DNA of 64,000 nucleotides from Kalmusia sp. IMI 367209. Taxonomy: Eukaryota; Ascomycota; Dothideomycetes; Pleosporales; Didymosphaeriaceae. The notes under the pieces were generated by a model. It made no database searches. It had not been told where the DNA came from and saw nothing but the letters and a program-made list of their open reading frames with translations. Positions 44,201 to 55,364 of this stretch are shown in pieces. Every line of letters starts with the position of its first letter. Within the stretch, counting starts at the first letter, position 1. The stretch lies in the NCBI GenBank assembly GCA_027946365.1, contig JAPEUQ010000004.1, forward strand, positions 558,001 through 622,000, written 5' to 3'. Both the position numbers and the translations under genes were made by a program.

Positions 44201-46057
44201 TTTGGCCACCGGAGAGAGCTGCAGAGATAACACGAGCCTTCTTCGCAAGATCACACGCTGCAATCAAGCTACCCACTTCATCTCGTGACGCTGGCTTGCC
44301 CGTAGACTTGATGCTCTCGAAGATATTAACATGCTCTTGGACCGTCAGATCATCCCAAAGAATGTTCTTTTGTGGGCAATGACCGAAGCCTTCCTCTGGG
44401 CTGTGATAGTTAATCGTAATTTTTCCAGACGAGGCGGAATGTTGACCAGCAATGGCATCCAAGGTCGTTGATTTGCCACTTCCGTTCGCGCCTAATAGAA
44501 CGGTTATCTCTCCATGATATGCGTCCAGGTTGAGACTATCGACTGCGAGAACAGAACCGGTTTGTTGCTTCGTCCAGCGCTTGAGCATTGTCATGACGAA
44601 ATTGGGTGTGTACTGTTTGGAGAAGCCGCTTAAGTGTACTGCTACAGGGTGCGGTGATACCACCGTTTCGCGAGATGATGATGCTGTGCCATACAACATT
44701 CTCTCCGCGAAAGCAGTTAAGACAGGGTACATGATCATGTGAAGGAGGGCGAAGAGCCAAAATATGATCGGGGAGACGGAAAAAGGGGCGTTGGGAGGTG
44801 TGCGAACCAGATTCGTTGGTCGATCTTGACTTTGCCACCGGGTCATTGCTACTATCAAAGAGATGTAGTTACTGGGTGGGAATAGCAGCGACAACAGTAT
44901 AACCATAACAGTGCCAGGTTTTACTATCTGTGCAATTATGGCAGGGGCGAGGGCTATCATGATGGACAGAATCCCGCTCAACTGCGCTTTTCGAAAGAAT
45001 ACCGCTAGCAGTGACGTGAAGGAAACCGTTGAGAGTCCGGCCAAGAATTGCGTCATGATGGGAATCATCATGTTCGTTGACGGAAAGCACATGGCCCCGA
45101 GAATTGCTCCAGTTACGATCCAACCTGGGCAGTAGAGCAAGGTGAAGGCGAGGTGATTAGACAAAACACGAACTAGCTGAGGCTGCCAGCGCTTCTGATT
45201 GGGCAGCATACTGTCTAGAAGTCGTGCCATGCCACTTTCTCGCTCCGTCGCGATGAATCCGGTCATCTGGTAAACAATGCAGCAGATGACAAGGTAGAAG
45301 GGAGTGACAAGGATATCCTTCATCATGTCCATGAATCTTGCTCTGTCCTTGTTTTGCCGTTGGCTTTCATCCTCCGAGGAAAAAGGATATTCGTAAACCT
45401 GCATCGAGGAGGCTGATGAGTTGGCGGCAGATGTTTTCCGAGCAATGGCGGCATCAATAGCGTGTTGGAAAGGAATGGTGTAGATCTGAGCATCGTTGTT
45501 GTCCAAGTCGACAAAGAAGCTTTTCCCAAAATCGGCATCTCCGCGTAGCGTATAATTCCAAATACTGTTTGATCCTTGTGATGGAGATGAGTGAAAAATG
45601 GCCGTAGCAAGGCACTTGGAAGTGCCGCGTATGGTGCTGTTGCATGTTGTACTCAGCTCTCCTTCGTGTTCAATGGTTTGAACCTTCATGCCAGATTCGC
45701 TAAGTGGCGCCGCCACGTCCCTAATCACTTGCTGCATCTCATCCATAGTTGAGCTAGCAACGAAGACGACTTGATTACGTCCCCCTGAAGCACTTGAGAA
45801 GACGTCTGAGAGCGCTCGAACATGGCGTGGTTGACCGATTCCATAACGAGAGTCTTGAGATAGAAAGTTTTTGGTAAAGGAACTACGAATGTCAGATATA
45901 TATGTTTGCAGTAGTCAATGAAATCTACTCACAGAAACAGAACTATGAGCAGTGGAACAACAAATGCCCGCAGAGGAGTGGATAGCCAATGTCGAACGAG
46001 AGTGATACGGAGGGTTTTGACGGTTAGCACCCGAACCTGACGAGAAAAGAGAGTCAT
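41254..46057 (-). CDS. Full-size ABC transporter, ABCA (ABC1) type
   Basis: Three exons on the minus strand (46057-45933, 45882-43624, 43567-41254) give 1565 residues arranged TMD1-NBD1-TMD2-NBD2. Start ATG 46057 (MTLFSRQVRVLTVKTLRITL) leads straight into the first helix (TPLRAFVVPLLIVLFL) and is preferred over an upstream in-frame ATG at 46219. Each half has one helix, a large extracellular loop, then a six-helix bundle, as in the ABCA subfamily. NBD1 has LLGANGSGKST, ALSGGQKRKLQMAMMF and VCCVDEVSSGVDP; NBD2 has LVGPNGAGKST, KLSGGNKRKLTLAISL and VLLLDEPSSGMDP. Both sites look catalytically complete, except that the D-E is followed by V in NBD1 rather than P. ABCA proteins move lipids or amphipathic compounds; most fungi have one or a few. 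The substrate is unknown. The gene is divergent from a Zn2Cys6 regulator. Confidence 0.95.
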
Positions 46058-46700
46058 CTGAGGCTGCCCACAACGATTGAGTTCGTTTCGCTGTGAGAAT
46101 TCAAGTATAGTAGCTAGGAAAACTATGATAGGCTTCCCATAGGGGGGAATTATATGTCCTGTGCAGCTGTGTGCTATGCTTGGCGAAGGAGGCTGAAGCC
46201 GCCATCCTGTCCGCGACACTGCTGTTAAAACGCGTCATTTTGACTCAGCCTTTTTTCAAAACAAGGCTTGTAGTTATACGCCCGGTGAATTTTGGATGCT
46301 TTGAGTAAAGATGGCGGTATGTAGAGCTTGGCCTGAGGATCTATAGTGGGAATCCCGTGGCCGGCTGACGTCGGAGGGTCGGAATTCCGGCTCCGCCGCA
46401 TGGGCAGCCACAACTGTCGTCAATCACTTGTACAACACCACTCTATATTGACGCGCAGGCTCGGACTCCATTGGAACTGGTTATCTTATTTCATGGTAGA
46501 GGCTTGTCTAAAGGGAAAGAAGAACCGAAAATTAACGCTTTCGGTCAATCAGACTGCCTCTAGCATTTACTCTACGTGGCGAAGGGACGCCTGTATTCTG
46601 TGCGCCACAAGAGATTTCTTGGTGCTAAGAGGGAAGTGGTAGCACTACTAATACAAGGGAAAGTCGTTTTTCCTGAAAACACGTTAGCACAGCTAGCAAC
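46058..46700. promoter_or_regulatory. Shared divergent promoter of the ABCA transporter and the Zn2Cys6 regulator
   Basis: 643 bases separate the two starts. Near the middle lies a cluster of CGG triplets (about 46362-46398), including the palindrome listed separately. The rest is unremarkable. Confidence 0.5.
46380..46389. promoter_or_regulatory. CGG-AATT-CCG palindrome, candidate zinc-cluster binding site
   Basis: The ten bases CGGAATTCCG form a perfect inverted pair of CGG triplets four bases apart. Dimeric Zn2Cys6 factors bind paired CGG triplets whose spacing is set by the linker. The site lies 311 bases from the regulator ATG and 322 bases from the transporter ATG. A further CGG and a TGACGTCG lie within 20 bases. 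Binding is inferred. Confidence 0.5.
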
Positions 46701-48513
46701 ATGATCACAAAAGCCGACAAGAGGCGGCAGATGAAGGCTTGCACGCCATGCGCGAAGCTTAAGATACGGTGTGAGTTTGATCCACTCGGGCACAAATGCA
46801 AACGGTATGTCTACCTTGGCAGCGATTGTTCCGTGTCCGTAGCACGGCATGTTGATGTTCCGTCTCAGGTGTATTCGATTGGGTAAAGAGTGTCAGGACC
46901 AGGCACCTGGTGCGCATAGGAACAAGCGGACTCGAGCAAATCATGATTCCGATATCTCTCGCTTGGAGTCAATGGTAAATTCCATGTCCCAATTAGTTGC
47001 GGCGGCAGCGCCGCCTGCGATGATGCCTCTTTTCCCGTCGCTGCACACGCCGTCTCCTAATTCGACAGCACTGCCAGGGTCGGACACAGATTTCCGCGAC
47101 GTCCTTCCCGACGACAGTGAAGCCACTTCTTGTTTGAGGATGTTTGTGGATGAAATGGCCCCAATGTTCCCATTCGTTTTAATATCGCCTGATACGAGCC
47201 CAGAACAGCTACGATTGGAGAAGCCGCTAGTGTATATGTGCTTGATGATGATCACATGCCAGAACGACTTGGATCGGCAAACAGACATAGCTCGGATGGT
47301 TGGGAATGAGATTGCTCATGCAGTTCTCGGCCGCAGAGAAAAGAGCCTAGCTTTGTTGCAAGGTATTCTATTATATGTGGCATGGTGAGCACCAATCCAC
47401 AATCCTCCTTCGCGTACACATCAATACAGGTTACTGATATCGGGCCCTAGGACTCATGTACACCAACACCTCGGCCAATGTTGTGTCACTCTAGTTTATG
47501 CAGCGTCTGCTATGGTCTCAGAGTTGAGATTGGACAAAGATGCTATGTGCGCATCTAAGATAAGGGCGGGCGCAATTCGAAGCATAGAAAATGAAAATAA
47601 TCAAACTCCGATCAGAACTTTACACGAGCGAAGAGCATATCTAGGGGTTCTTTGGATGGCCTCAATGTGAGTCAAACTGTGCTTTCGGCTGATGGATAAC
47701 TGATAATCTCACAGAATTAAGACTTGTTTCCATGACGTGCAAGCTCCTGCATTCTGCAGATATACGGAAGAATGCTGTCAAGTTCTCGAAAGGGCTGAGG
47801 ACCACCTGAACGATGCCTACCTCGTACACCTTATTCGTCTACAACGTATCGTAGGGAAAGTAGACAAGACTGTCTATAAAGACGGGCTTGACGAAGATGT
47901 TGAAATGACTGCGCCGTTATCAATGGCCATTTCCGTGTTCGAAGACGAAGTGGCTGCGCCAAAATATGCCCATCCCCACAGCTTGGTCCAAGGCATGCTG
48001 TTCAACTTGGCATTAAAGATGCTCCAGCTACATCTTTACAAGTTCGCGGTCGAGGACAATTATTTTCCAAATTCTTCCTACGCGACTCTTCGTGCCAATC
48101 TCCTCTTGGCATGCCTTTCTACCACCGAGACACTCCTCGAAACCTTCTGCGATCTACCAGATTGGGCAATCCTCTCTCTGCCATATGCCTACTGGGGCAT
48201 GGTGGGACACGCCATCAAAATATGTACTCGCCTTTCAGAAGTCAAGTACGGGACCTGGGCTCCAACCGTAAACCATAACCAGATGACGTTTGCAAGACTG
48301 GCGAATAAAATCAAAGATGCCATGGTTATAGGTCAGGACAAAACACCACCGCGAAGGTTACCTGAGGTCTTTGAGCAGATGGAGGCGAAGCTGCATGACC
48401 TCAGCCAACCGAAGAATCAATATGGCGGGAGTGAGACCATCGAAACCGGCGACACCTTACTAGACAACGACATGATGGGTGGAATTCTATTCGATCTTCT
48501 AGACTGGGCTTAG
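46701..48513 (+). CDS. Zn2Cys6 fungal-type transcription factor
   Basis: Four exons (46701-46804, 46869-47384, 47451-47666, 47715-48513) give 544 residues. The binuclear zinc cluster is CTPCAKLKIRC, eight residues, then CKRCIRLGKEC; its last two cysteine pairs are joined only after intron 1 is removed. A basic linker (HRNKRTRA) follows and then a short heptad-like stretch (ISRLESMVNSMSQLV) that could dimerise. The middle region has DEMAPMFPFVLISPD and LLQGILLYVAW, typical of fungal-specific transcription factor bodies. An alternative acceptor 21 bases earlier (exon 3 from 47430) also keeps the frame and would insert seven residues; I prefer 47451. The C-terminal body contains several Leu-rich helices and ends LLDWA. 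It is divergent from the ABCA transporter and may regulate it. Confidence 0.92.
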
Positions 48514-49734
48514 AGACGCTGACGCTGGCGCTGTTCGTTCATTTCCTGGTAAGCGGTATATGAGTAAGCCCAACGGCGTTCCTTGAGGATCTGATCTGCT
48601 TTGGATACATAAAAACACGACTACGCCCGATATAGCGTCAGCGACGAGGACGAGGATTGCGAACAAAATCCTCGAACCGAGAAAACCAGACCAGCTCTTC
48701 ACTCAATCAGCCTACATTCAACATTAGCTGTCGTGTCCTTTTCCCTGAGCTCGTGGAGATGAGTAGAGCCGAGTCACGGCCGCGCAAGACCTTCTAGATC
48801 TCTGGAAACCCGACTCTAAACTATCGCACCAAACCGATTCCGGCGTTTTTCTGGAGGCTAAGAACGACACAACCACCGATTCCAGCTGCGACAGTGAAAC
48901 CTCACGACATTATCGAAATACGAACGTTAAGAATCAGGAAGGTCGAACGATTTAGCCATGATTTTTCTTGAGCCGTGTCAACCCGCCCCGACCATGTTTG
49001 GCTACGCGTTGGATAGGGAGATCTGTCAAGTCCCAAAAATCTGACGTTCGTCCAAATTGAGAACAGGAGCTCTGGAGTTGATGGGCCAGTGGCAAAGGGT
49101 TTTGCGCACAATGACCCGAGGCCATGGGGCGCACAAGGCCAAATGCCGTTGGCACGGTGCGAAGATTCCGCACTTTGTTGGCACGGTGCGATATTCCGAA
49201 CCATGCGGTCATCGCCTGGGGTCAAGCGTGAAACCCAGCCCCAGTGACGCGCGGATCGAACCGCTAGTGTAGACCCTGCCAAAGAGCCTCGCAGCTGGGG
49301 CCAGATGCGGCCTAGGATGTGGAACAGGTGTCGTATAGTCGTATCGTCGGGTCATGGAGCGAGTCTCGCAGATCCACCTCCTCTGTGCATACGTTGCGGC
49401 TGTCGCAACCTGCTCCATCTTTTCTCCCGCGCACTATTGTCGACTAGCATCGCCCCTGGACTGGGGCTCTATTCCGAGCATGATTTCCGTCTGTCGGTGG
49501 CTCCGCGCCACCATTTCCAAGGTGCCAAGTTACCATAGCTTGCTTTCGAAAGCGCGCGAGGCTACGCGACGCCTGCCACCGTAACGCCTAGAACGCGGAG
49601 ATCTCAGAGCTTGGACGTGTTTGAGCTGGTGTGAAAGGGGTGAGCGTGCCGCGTGGGCGTACCTCCCGTTTGTATATAGGTCCTGATGATTTTTCCTGCT
49701 GTTTGGTGCGCCTTTCCACGTCCACACCACTGTC
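48514..49734. other. Spacer upstream of the sphingolipid desaturase gene
   Basis: About 1.2 kb without a supported gene. A pair of direct repeats at 49149-49197 is listed separately. Frames at 49354-49584 and nearby begin with a hydrophobic stretch but have no motif and no continuation. The last 100 bases should hold the desaturase promoter. Confidence 0.45.
49149..49197. repeat. Two direct repeats of about 21 bases
   Basis: TTGGCACGGTGCGA occurs at 49149-49162 and again at 49178-49191, each followed closely by ATTCCG. The spacing is 29 bases, almost three helical turns. Each unit contains the imperfect palindrome GGCACGGTGC. The pair lies about 540 bases upstream of the desaturase ATG. Confidence 0.7.
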
Positions 49735-51694
49735 ATGTCGCAAAATGCCCCCCGGTTCGTCGAGGTTGCCGAGGTTGCGCACCTTATTGCGCAGGGCCGC
49801 CCGGTCGTCGTTCATGAAGGATATGCCCTGGACCTGGCCACGTGGATCGACAAGCACCCAGGCGGTCGCCTTGCGATTCTGCATATGGTGGGGAGAGATG
49901 CGACCGATGAAATCAACATGTAAGCACCTAGAAAAGCGACCACTAAGCACTCGTCGCGGGGTACTCGCTGTCCCACGATACCAGAACCGGCATGGCCACG
50001 CTTTACATCAGCAGCTCAAGACTGACGTCCCCTCTCCAGCTACCACTCGACCCGAACTCTTCTGTGCATGAAGAAGTTCCGCATCGGTCGCGTACACGAG
50101 CCCTGGGTGAACCTCGACCCCCCGATACGCTCGCCCGACTTTTACGAGAAGCTTGCCCTGCGCAAGGAAGAGCGTGCAAACAGGCGTGCAGAGGAGGGAC
50201 CGTGGACACGAAGACGTAGTCGTGCGAGTGTTGACCTAAGCTCCGTGGGTCTACTCCACACCAATACCATGCTCTCCGGCGCGTGCGGCGTTGCTGCTTG
50301 CTGACCGTAGTCCGAAGGCCGCTGTCGTCCTACACAAGAAGCTGACCACAACGACGTGCACACGAAGGCCAAGTGCGACCGTTCTGGTGGATCCCGAGAA
50401 ACAGCCGCTCGTACCAACCTCGCCAGTACGCAGCAGCCCTGTCAGCGCCGACGAGCTTATAGCTGCGCGCGAACGATATGCCACCGAGCTAGAGGAGAAA
50501 GAGACAGCCGAGGGCCTGCGCGACAATCCCTCAGTTGATGCGGAGACGCAGCGAGCCATCGTCTTAGAATACCGAGCGCTGCACCAGCGTATCAAGGACG
50601 AGGGGCTCTATGCATGTCGCTTCAGCGAGTATGCACGAGAGAGCGTCCGCTACGCCATTCTCTTTGGCCTCTTCCTCTACCTCCTCCACATCAAATGGTA
50701 CCTCACATCGGCAATCGCGCTAGGGTTGTTTTGGGTGAGTTTTCAACAAACGAGTTGAACGCTTTTGCTAATAATCCAGTAGCAACAAATCATGTTCACA
50801 GCCCATGACGCCGCTCACTGCGGCATAACTGCCAATTTCACTGCCGATACCCTCCTAGGAGCCTTCATCGCAGACTTTTGCTGCGGCCTCAGCATTGGCT
50901 GGTGGAAATCCTCGCACAATGTGCACCATCTCATCACCAACGATCCAACTCACGATCCAGACATTCAAAACATACCCCTCTTCTCAAATTCGCCTACCTA
51001 CATGAAGTCGATACTGAGCTCCTTCTACAACTTTCGCTTTGTGTGGGACGGCGCCGCAGACTTCCTGATCCCGTACCAGAAGTACACGTATTACCCTGTC
51101 ATGGCGCTTGCACGCTTCAACTTGTACATGCTCTCTTGGCTGCATCTCGTGAGTCCGCGGGCTGCGCAGTTGGGAGCAGCATGGTGGACGCGCCCGGTCG
51201 AGATCGCCTTCATGGCATGCTACTGGTTCCTCTTCGGGTACTGCCTCGTCTGGCACACACTACCCACATGGCCAACGCGCATAGCCTTTGTGCTCATCTC
51301 GCACATGGTGACCATGATCCTGCACGTCCAAATCACCCTCTCGCATTGGGGTATGCCTACCGCTGACCTCGGGCCGACGGAGTCCTTCGCGCAGCGCCAA
51401 CTCCGCACAACCATGGACGTCGATTGTCCGCCATGGCTAGACTTTCTACACGGAGGACTGCAGTTCCAGGCTGTGCACCACTTGTTTCCCCGAGTACCTC
51501 GACACAACTTGCGGCAGGCGCAGACCCTGGTCCGAGAATTTTGCGACAAGACGGAGATCAAATACCAGTGTTATGGATTTGTCAAGGGCAACAAAATTGT
51601 GCTGAGCAGACTGGAAGAGGTGGCTAAGATGGTGACGACTCTGGTGGAGTGCCAAAAGTTCATGGCTGAGACGGGCGAGAGCGGCTTGCATTGA
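49735..51694 (+). CDS. Delta-8 sphingolipid desaturase with N-terminal cytochrome b5 domain
   Basis: Four exons (49735-49919, 50040-50244, 50318-50734, 50783-51694) give 572 residues. The enzyme introduces the delta-8 (E) double bond into the long-chain base of fungal glucosylceramides in the ER. The b5 domain shows DLATWIDKHPGGRLAIL and HMVGRDATDEIN, with the heme His in HPGG. The desaturase core has the three His boxes HDAAH, HNVHH and QAVHH (the Gln-type box of front-end desaturases), in MFTAHDAAHCGIT, WKSSHNVHHLITN and GGLQFQAVHHLFP. WYLTSAIALGLFW and KSILSSFYNFRFVWD flank them. Intron 2 is the uncertain one: donor GTGGGT (50245) to an acceptor at 50317, with a GCTGAC branch just before; it lies in the poorly conserved linker between domains. 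Introns 1 and 3 are clear. Confidence 0.93.
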
Positions 51695-52202
51695 TTTATT
51701 TCATTCCAATATGCTTCAAGCCTAAATATACCCTTAGACAGGCTATTCCAGACACATAGATTTCCTAAAGTAAAATCAAATGAAGCTCAAATCTATTCAT
51801 TCACATACTCCAAATTCGCCAGTGAAGATGCTATCGCAACGATCGCTTTTGCAGGCTGCAAACCCGATCCGGACGCGTCGTCCAAAAACTAGCCCTCTTC
51901 ATGTGTATCCGGACAGACCAAAATGACAGACGCATTGTAAATCGTCATTTAAGCTCCATTCTGGGACGTCATCTGTCGAATCCGAAACCGCATCCCCACC
52001 GTGCTCTGATGGGGAAGGTGGAGAAGGCCCGCCACTATTACCCCACTTCGCTATCGAAGCTCAAGCATCCTTTGCAAGATAACGCGTCATGAACCAGACA
52101 ATCTCTTGAGTAAACGAGCCACGACCGGTTTAATTTCTTCCGTGAAACAAGGCCAACTCTGTACCACTTTTGATTTTCTGCACTACCGCTGTTTGGTAAA
52201 GG
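51695..52202. other. Intergenic region
   Basis: About 500 bases between the desaturase stop and the amidase start. The first part is AT-rich, likely 3' UTR. A 63-codon frame at 51901-52092 has no motif. I see nothing else. Confidence 0.5.
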
Positions 52203-54070
52203 ATGGCGACGTCGTGGCAAGACCGCGCTAGGCAGAAGCGAGAAGCCATCCTTGCGGCTATACCAACTGCATGGCGTATCGAGAGTCCGCCCTCTATAGA
52301 AGAAAAGAGAGATGTTACAGGGTATATCAGGGGCTTTCTGAGCGAGCGGGAGGTGCAGATCACAGAGACGAGCGCGGAAGGAATCGTGGAGAAGACGACG
52401 GGTGGGACGTGGAAGGCAGAGGAGGTCACGAGGGCGTTCTGTCATAGGGCTGCGTTAGCGCACCAATTGGTACTTGATACATCTCTTCCATCTGATGATA
52501 CGGTGATGTAGACTTCTGAGATGGCTGATCTTGCTTGTAGCTTCACTGCCTGCACGAAATCTTCTTCGATGCCGCCATCGAATCTGCGCGTGCTCTGGAT
52601 GCGTACTTTGCGGAGCACGGAAAACCAACCGGTCCCTTGCATGGTCTTCCCGTATCTCTGAAAGATCAGTTCCATGTCAAGGATGTGGAGACTACGATGG
52701 GGTATGTGGGCTGGATGGGCACGTTCGAGGGGAAGACGGGCACAGGAAAAGAGAAGGTGCACGAAAGCGAGATGGTGAGGGAGTTGAGGAATCTAGGAGC
52801 GGTGCTGTACTGCAAGACAAGTGTTCCGCATACGCTGATGGCGGGCGAAACGATGAATAATATCATAGGGTATACGCCGAATCCGAAGAATCGGCATTTG
52901 GCGGCGGGCGGCTCGAGTGGTGGGGAGGGGGCATTGATTGGGATTAGAGGATGTAGGTACTTGAAGACTCCAGTAACTACGAGGTATTGCTAACGCTTGA
53001 CAGCGCCTGTCGGCTTCGGCACCGACATAGGCGGCTCAATACGTATCCCCGCTGCTTTCAACGGCCTTTACGGCATACGACCATCCACGGGTCGCCTTCC
53101 TTACGAGGGCATGGCGAACTCGATGGATGGGCAAAATAGCATACTCTCAGTTGTTGGGCCCCTTGGCACAACCGCAGGATCTCTCCGTCTCGTCATGAAA
53201 GCGCTTCTATCGCAGGAACCCTGGCTGCACGATCCCCTTGTCCACGAAATACCTTGGCGAGACTCACAAGAGCAAGAAATTCTATCGCTGATCGATTCCT
53301 CACCTGGAGCGAGCAGCGCCGGGAAACTGTGTTTCGGCGTCATGCGGACGGACGGAATCGTAAACCCCTGTCCACCCATGCACCGCGCAATCGACATCGT
53401 CGTAGACGCCCTACGCTCTCATGGCCACGAGGTCATCGACTGGACCCCACCACCTCACAAAGTGATTCTCGAAGAGGCCTTCAAGACTTGGAACTTCGAC
53501 GCAGGTTCCGACCTTAAATCTGCCTTTGCGCTGTCCGGCGAACCCTTGCTTCCCCAAGTCGCCAGTTTCGAATATCTGGACAAGCATTATACCGCCGCAG
53601 AGATAGCCGCCGTGAACGTACGCTTACGTGAGCTGAAGAAGGAGTATATGGAGTATTGGAATAGCACCGCGAAGGCGAGTAAGTCTGGTCGATGCGTGGA
53701 TGCAATTATTGGTCCGGCGGCGCCGTGGCCTGCGGCAAGAAGAGAGAAGTACGATTATTATGGGTATAGCACCTGGGTAAATGCGCTGGATTATACGTGC
53801 GTGGTAGTGCCGGTCACGCAGGTAGATAAAGCGATTGATCGGGTAGATCAGGGGTATAAGCCATTGGATGAAAGGGATAGGATATGCTATGAGAGCTGTA
53901 AGTATTCCTCGGTTGCTGTTGATTTGATGAGTATGTGGGTTAACGAGCGAACAGATGATCCTGAGATATATGATGGAGCACATGTGAGTCTGCAGCTGGT
54001 AGGTAGGAGACTGCAGGAGGAGAAGATGCTTGCGATTGCCGAATATGTTGGCACCATTATCGGCAAGTAA
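52203..54070 (+). CDS. Amidase (amidase signature family)
   Basis: Four exons (52203-52469, 52541-52952, 53004-53897, 53955-54070) give 562 residues, the usual length for fungal acetamidase-like proteins. The Ser-cisSer-Lys triad is present: Lys in GLPVSLKDQF, Ser in AAGGSSGGEGALIG, and Ser in GTDIGGSIRIPA, with the second and third brought together across intron 2. SVPHTLMAGETMNNIIG and GLYGIRPSTGRLPYEGM are further signature parts. Intron 3 removal joins CYES to YDPEIYDGAHVSLQLVGRRL, the conserved C-terminal strand. The enzyme would hydrolyse a carboxamide to acid and ammonia in the cytosol; the substrate cannot be named. Intron 1 has a weak donor (GTACTT) but the frame and motif spacing agree. 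Confidence 0.93.
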
Positions 54071-55249
54071 GTGACCCCCTAGTGGGCTATCTCTCATCGA
54101 TATACTATTCCAAACCTCCAAATATAGAGTCTGGTTTATCTATAACCATGTGAAATGTAGCCTCTACCTCATGAAAACCAATTACAAGGGCGACTCTCAT
54201 TATAACTCTCTCGCTAGCATTTTGCGGCACGCCTTATGTCCTATTGACCGGCAAAGACAAGTCTTTACAGCATTCGCTCCAAGTGATCTCGTCGATATGA
54301 TTGCCTGTGGTTTTAAAGGTCAGATGATTGAAAATGACTAACTTGAAAGTACATGATTTGCCCATGATCCAAAAGCCCACCTTTAATCGAACCAGCCGCG
54401 TGAGAGCTCACTGGATGCAACTCAGCGAGCTGCTGTACATCTATATCGAAGCTTGTAGGACCTAGTATGAAGACTCATAAGATAGCCTTCTGGGCTTCAA
54501 ATCGCGCGACATGCATGCACTTGCTCGACCCAGTCCTTGGAATCTCGCCCTGCGCAACACATATTAGGCTACCATAGAAAGCGCTTAGTTTTTTAGGATG
54601 TAGCTGACCATCTTTAGAGGCGCTATGTTTGCCTCATGCAAGTGTCAGAAAGTACTTTAAGATTTCTGTAATCATGAAGTACATGTTTGCAAACTCAGCT
54701 AGCCGAAGGAACCACCTCAAATCACTGACTTAATCACTGCTCATTCAGCCTCCTAGCAAAGATACATCGAGTTTTTATGACTGTGACGTGGCGGTATATG
54801 ATTATACGAAACAAACACAAACGGAGCGTCGCGAATGTGCTGTGCCGGCGACTGGTTCGAGGGCCCAAATAGTCTAGATTATGCATATGAATATCGTTTC
54901 GAATGATCTTCACAGCAGTGAGTCTTGTATAGAGCTACAACCGGCTCTAGAAACGATAGATTATCACAAAAAGGAGTGGGATGGCCTTCAGTGCGGGAAA
55001 CATACCCGCGGTTCTCGAAACACTTACAAGATTTAGGATTATGCACGAAATGTATACCGCGTGAGAGGAATCTTGCGAACTAGCCGGAATTTCTCAACCC
55101 TGACTGTGCCGAGTTGTGCTAGTGCGGCTTGAATTGGCTTTCACTTCGACCGTCTACATAAGCACCACAGCAACTGCCCTCTCCGCCCCACACACCACTT
55201 TCGAACCTCAACCAGCGCACAACCCGTTGAAGGCCTGTTCTTACATATT

Positions 55250-55273
55250 CAAACACAAACACAAACACAAACA
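55250..55273. repeat. CAAACA hexamer repeated four times
   Basis: Four perfect copies of CAAACA lie in the presumed 5' leader of the Gfd2-like gene, 35 bases before the donor of the likely leader intron. Confidence 0.8.
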
Positions 55274-55307
55274 CCACTTTGACTACAGACATCGCCACTA
55301 CTATACG

Positions 55308-55364
55308 GTAGGTCCATGTCCCTATCCACCACAGAGTCAATAACAAGCCTCTAACAACTTTCAG
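55308..55364 (+). other. Likely 5' UTR intron ending directly at the start codon
   Basis: GTAGGT at 55308 and a TTTCAG ending at 55364 bracket 57 bases with a CTAAC branch-like motif 14 bases before the end. The acceptor AG touches the ATG at 55365. The arrangement fits a leader intron, which fungi often have; it is a prediction from splice signals only. Confidence 0.5.

Larger units (their letters stand above)
54071..55364. other. Spacer and 5' leader of the Gfd2-like gene
   Basis: About 1.3 kb without a supported coding region. The stretch 54350-55080 reads as non-coding. The end carries a short CAAACA tandem repeat and a likely 5' UTR intron, both listed separately. Confidence 0.45.
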
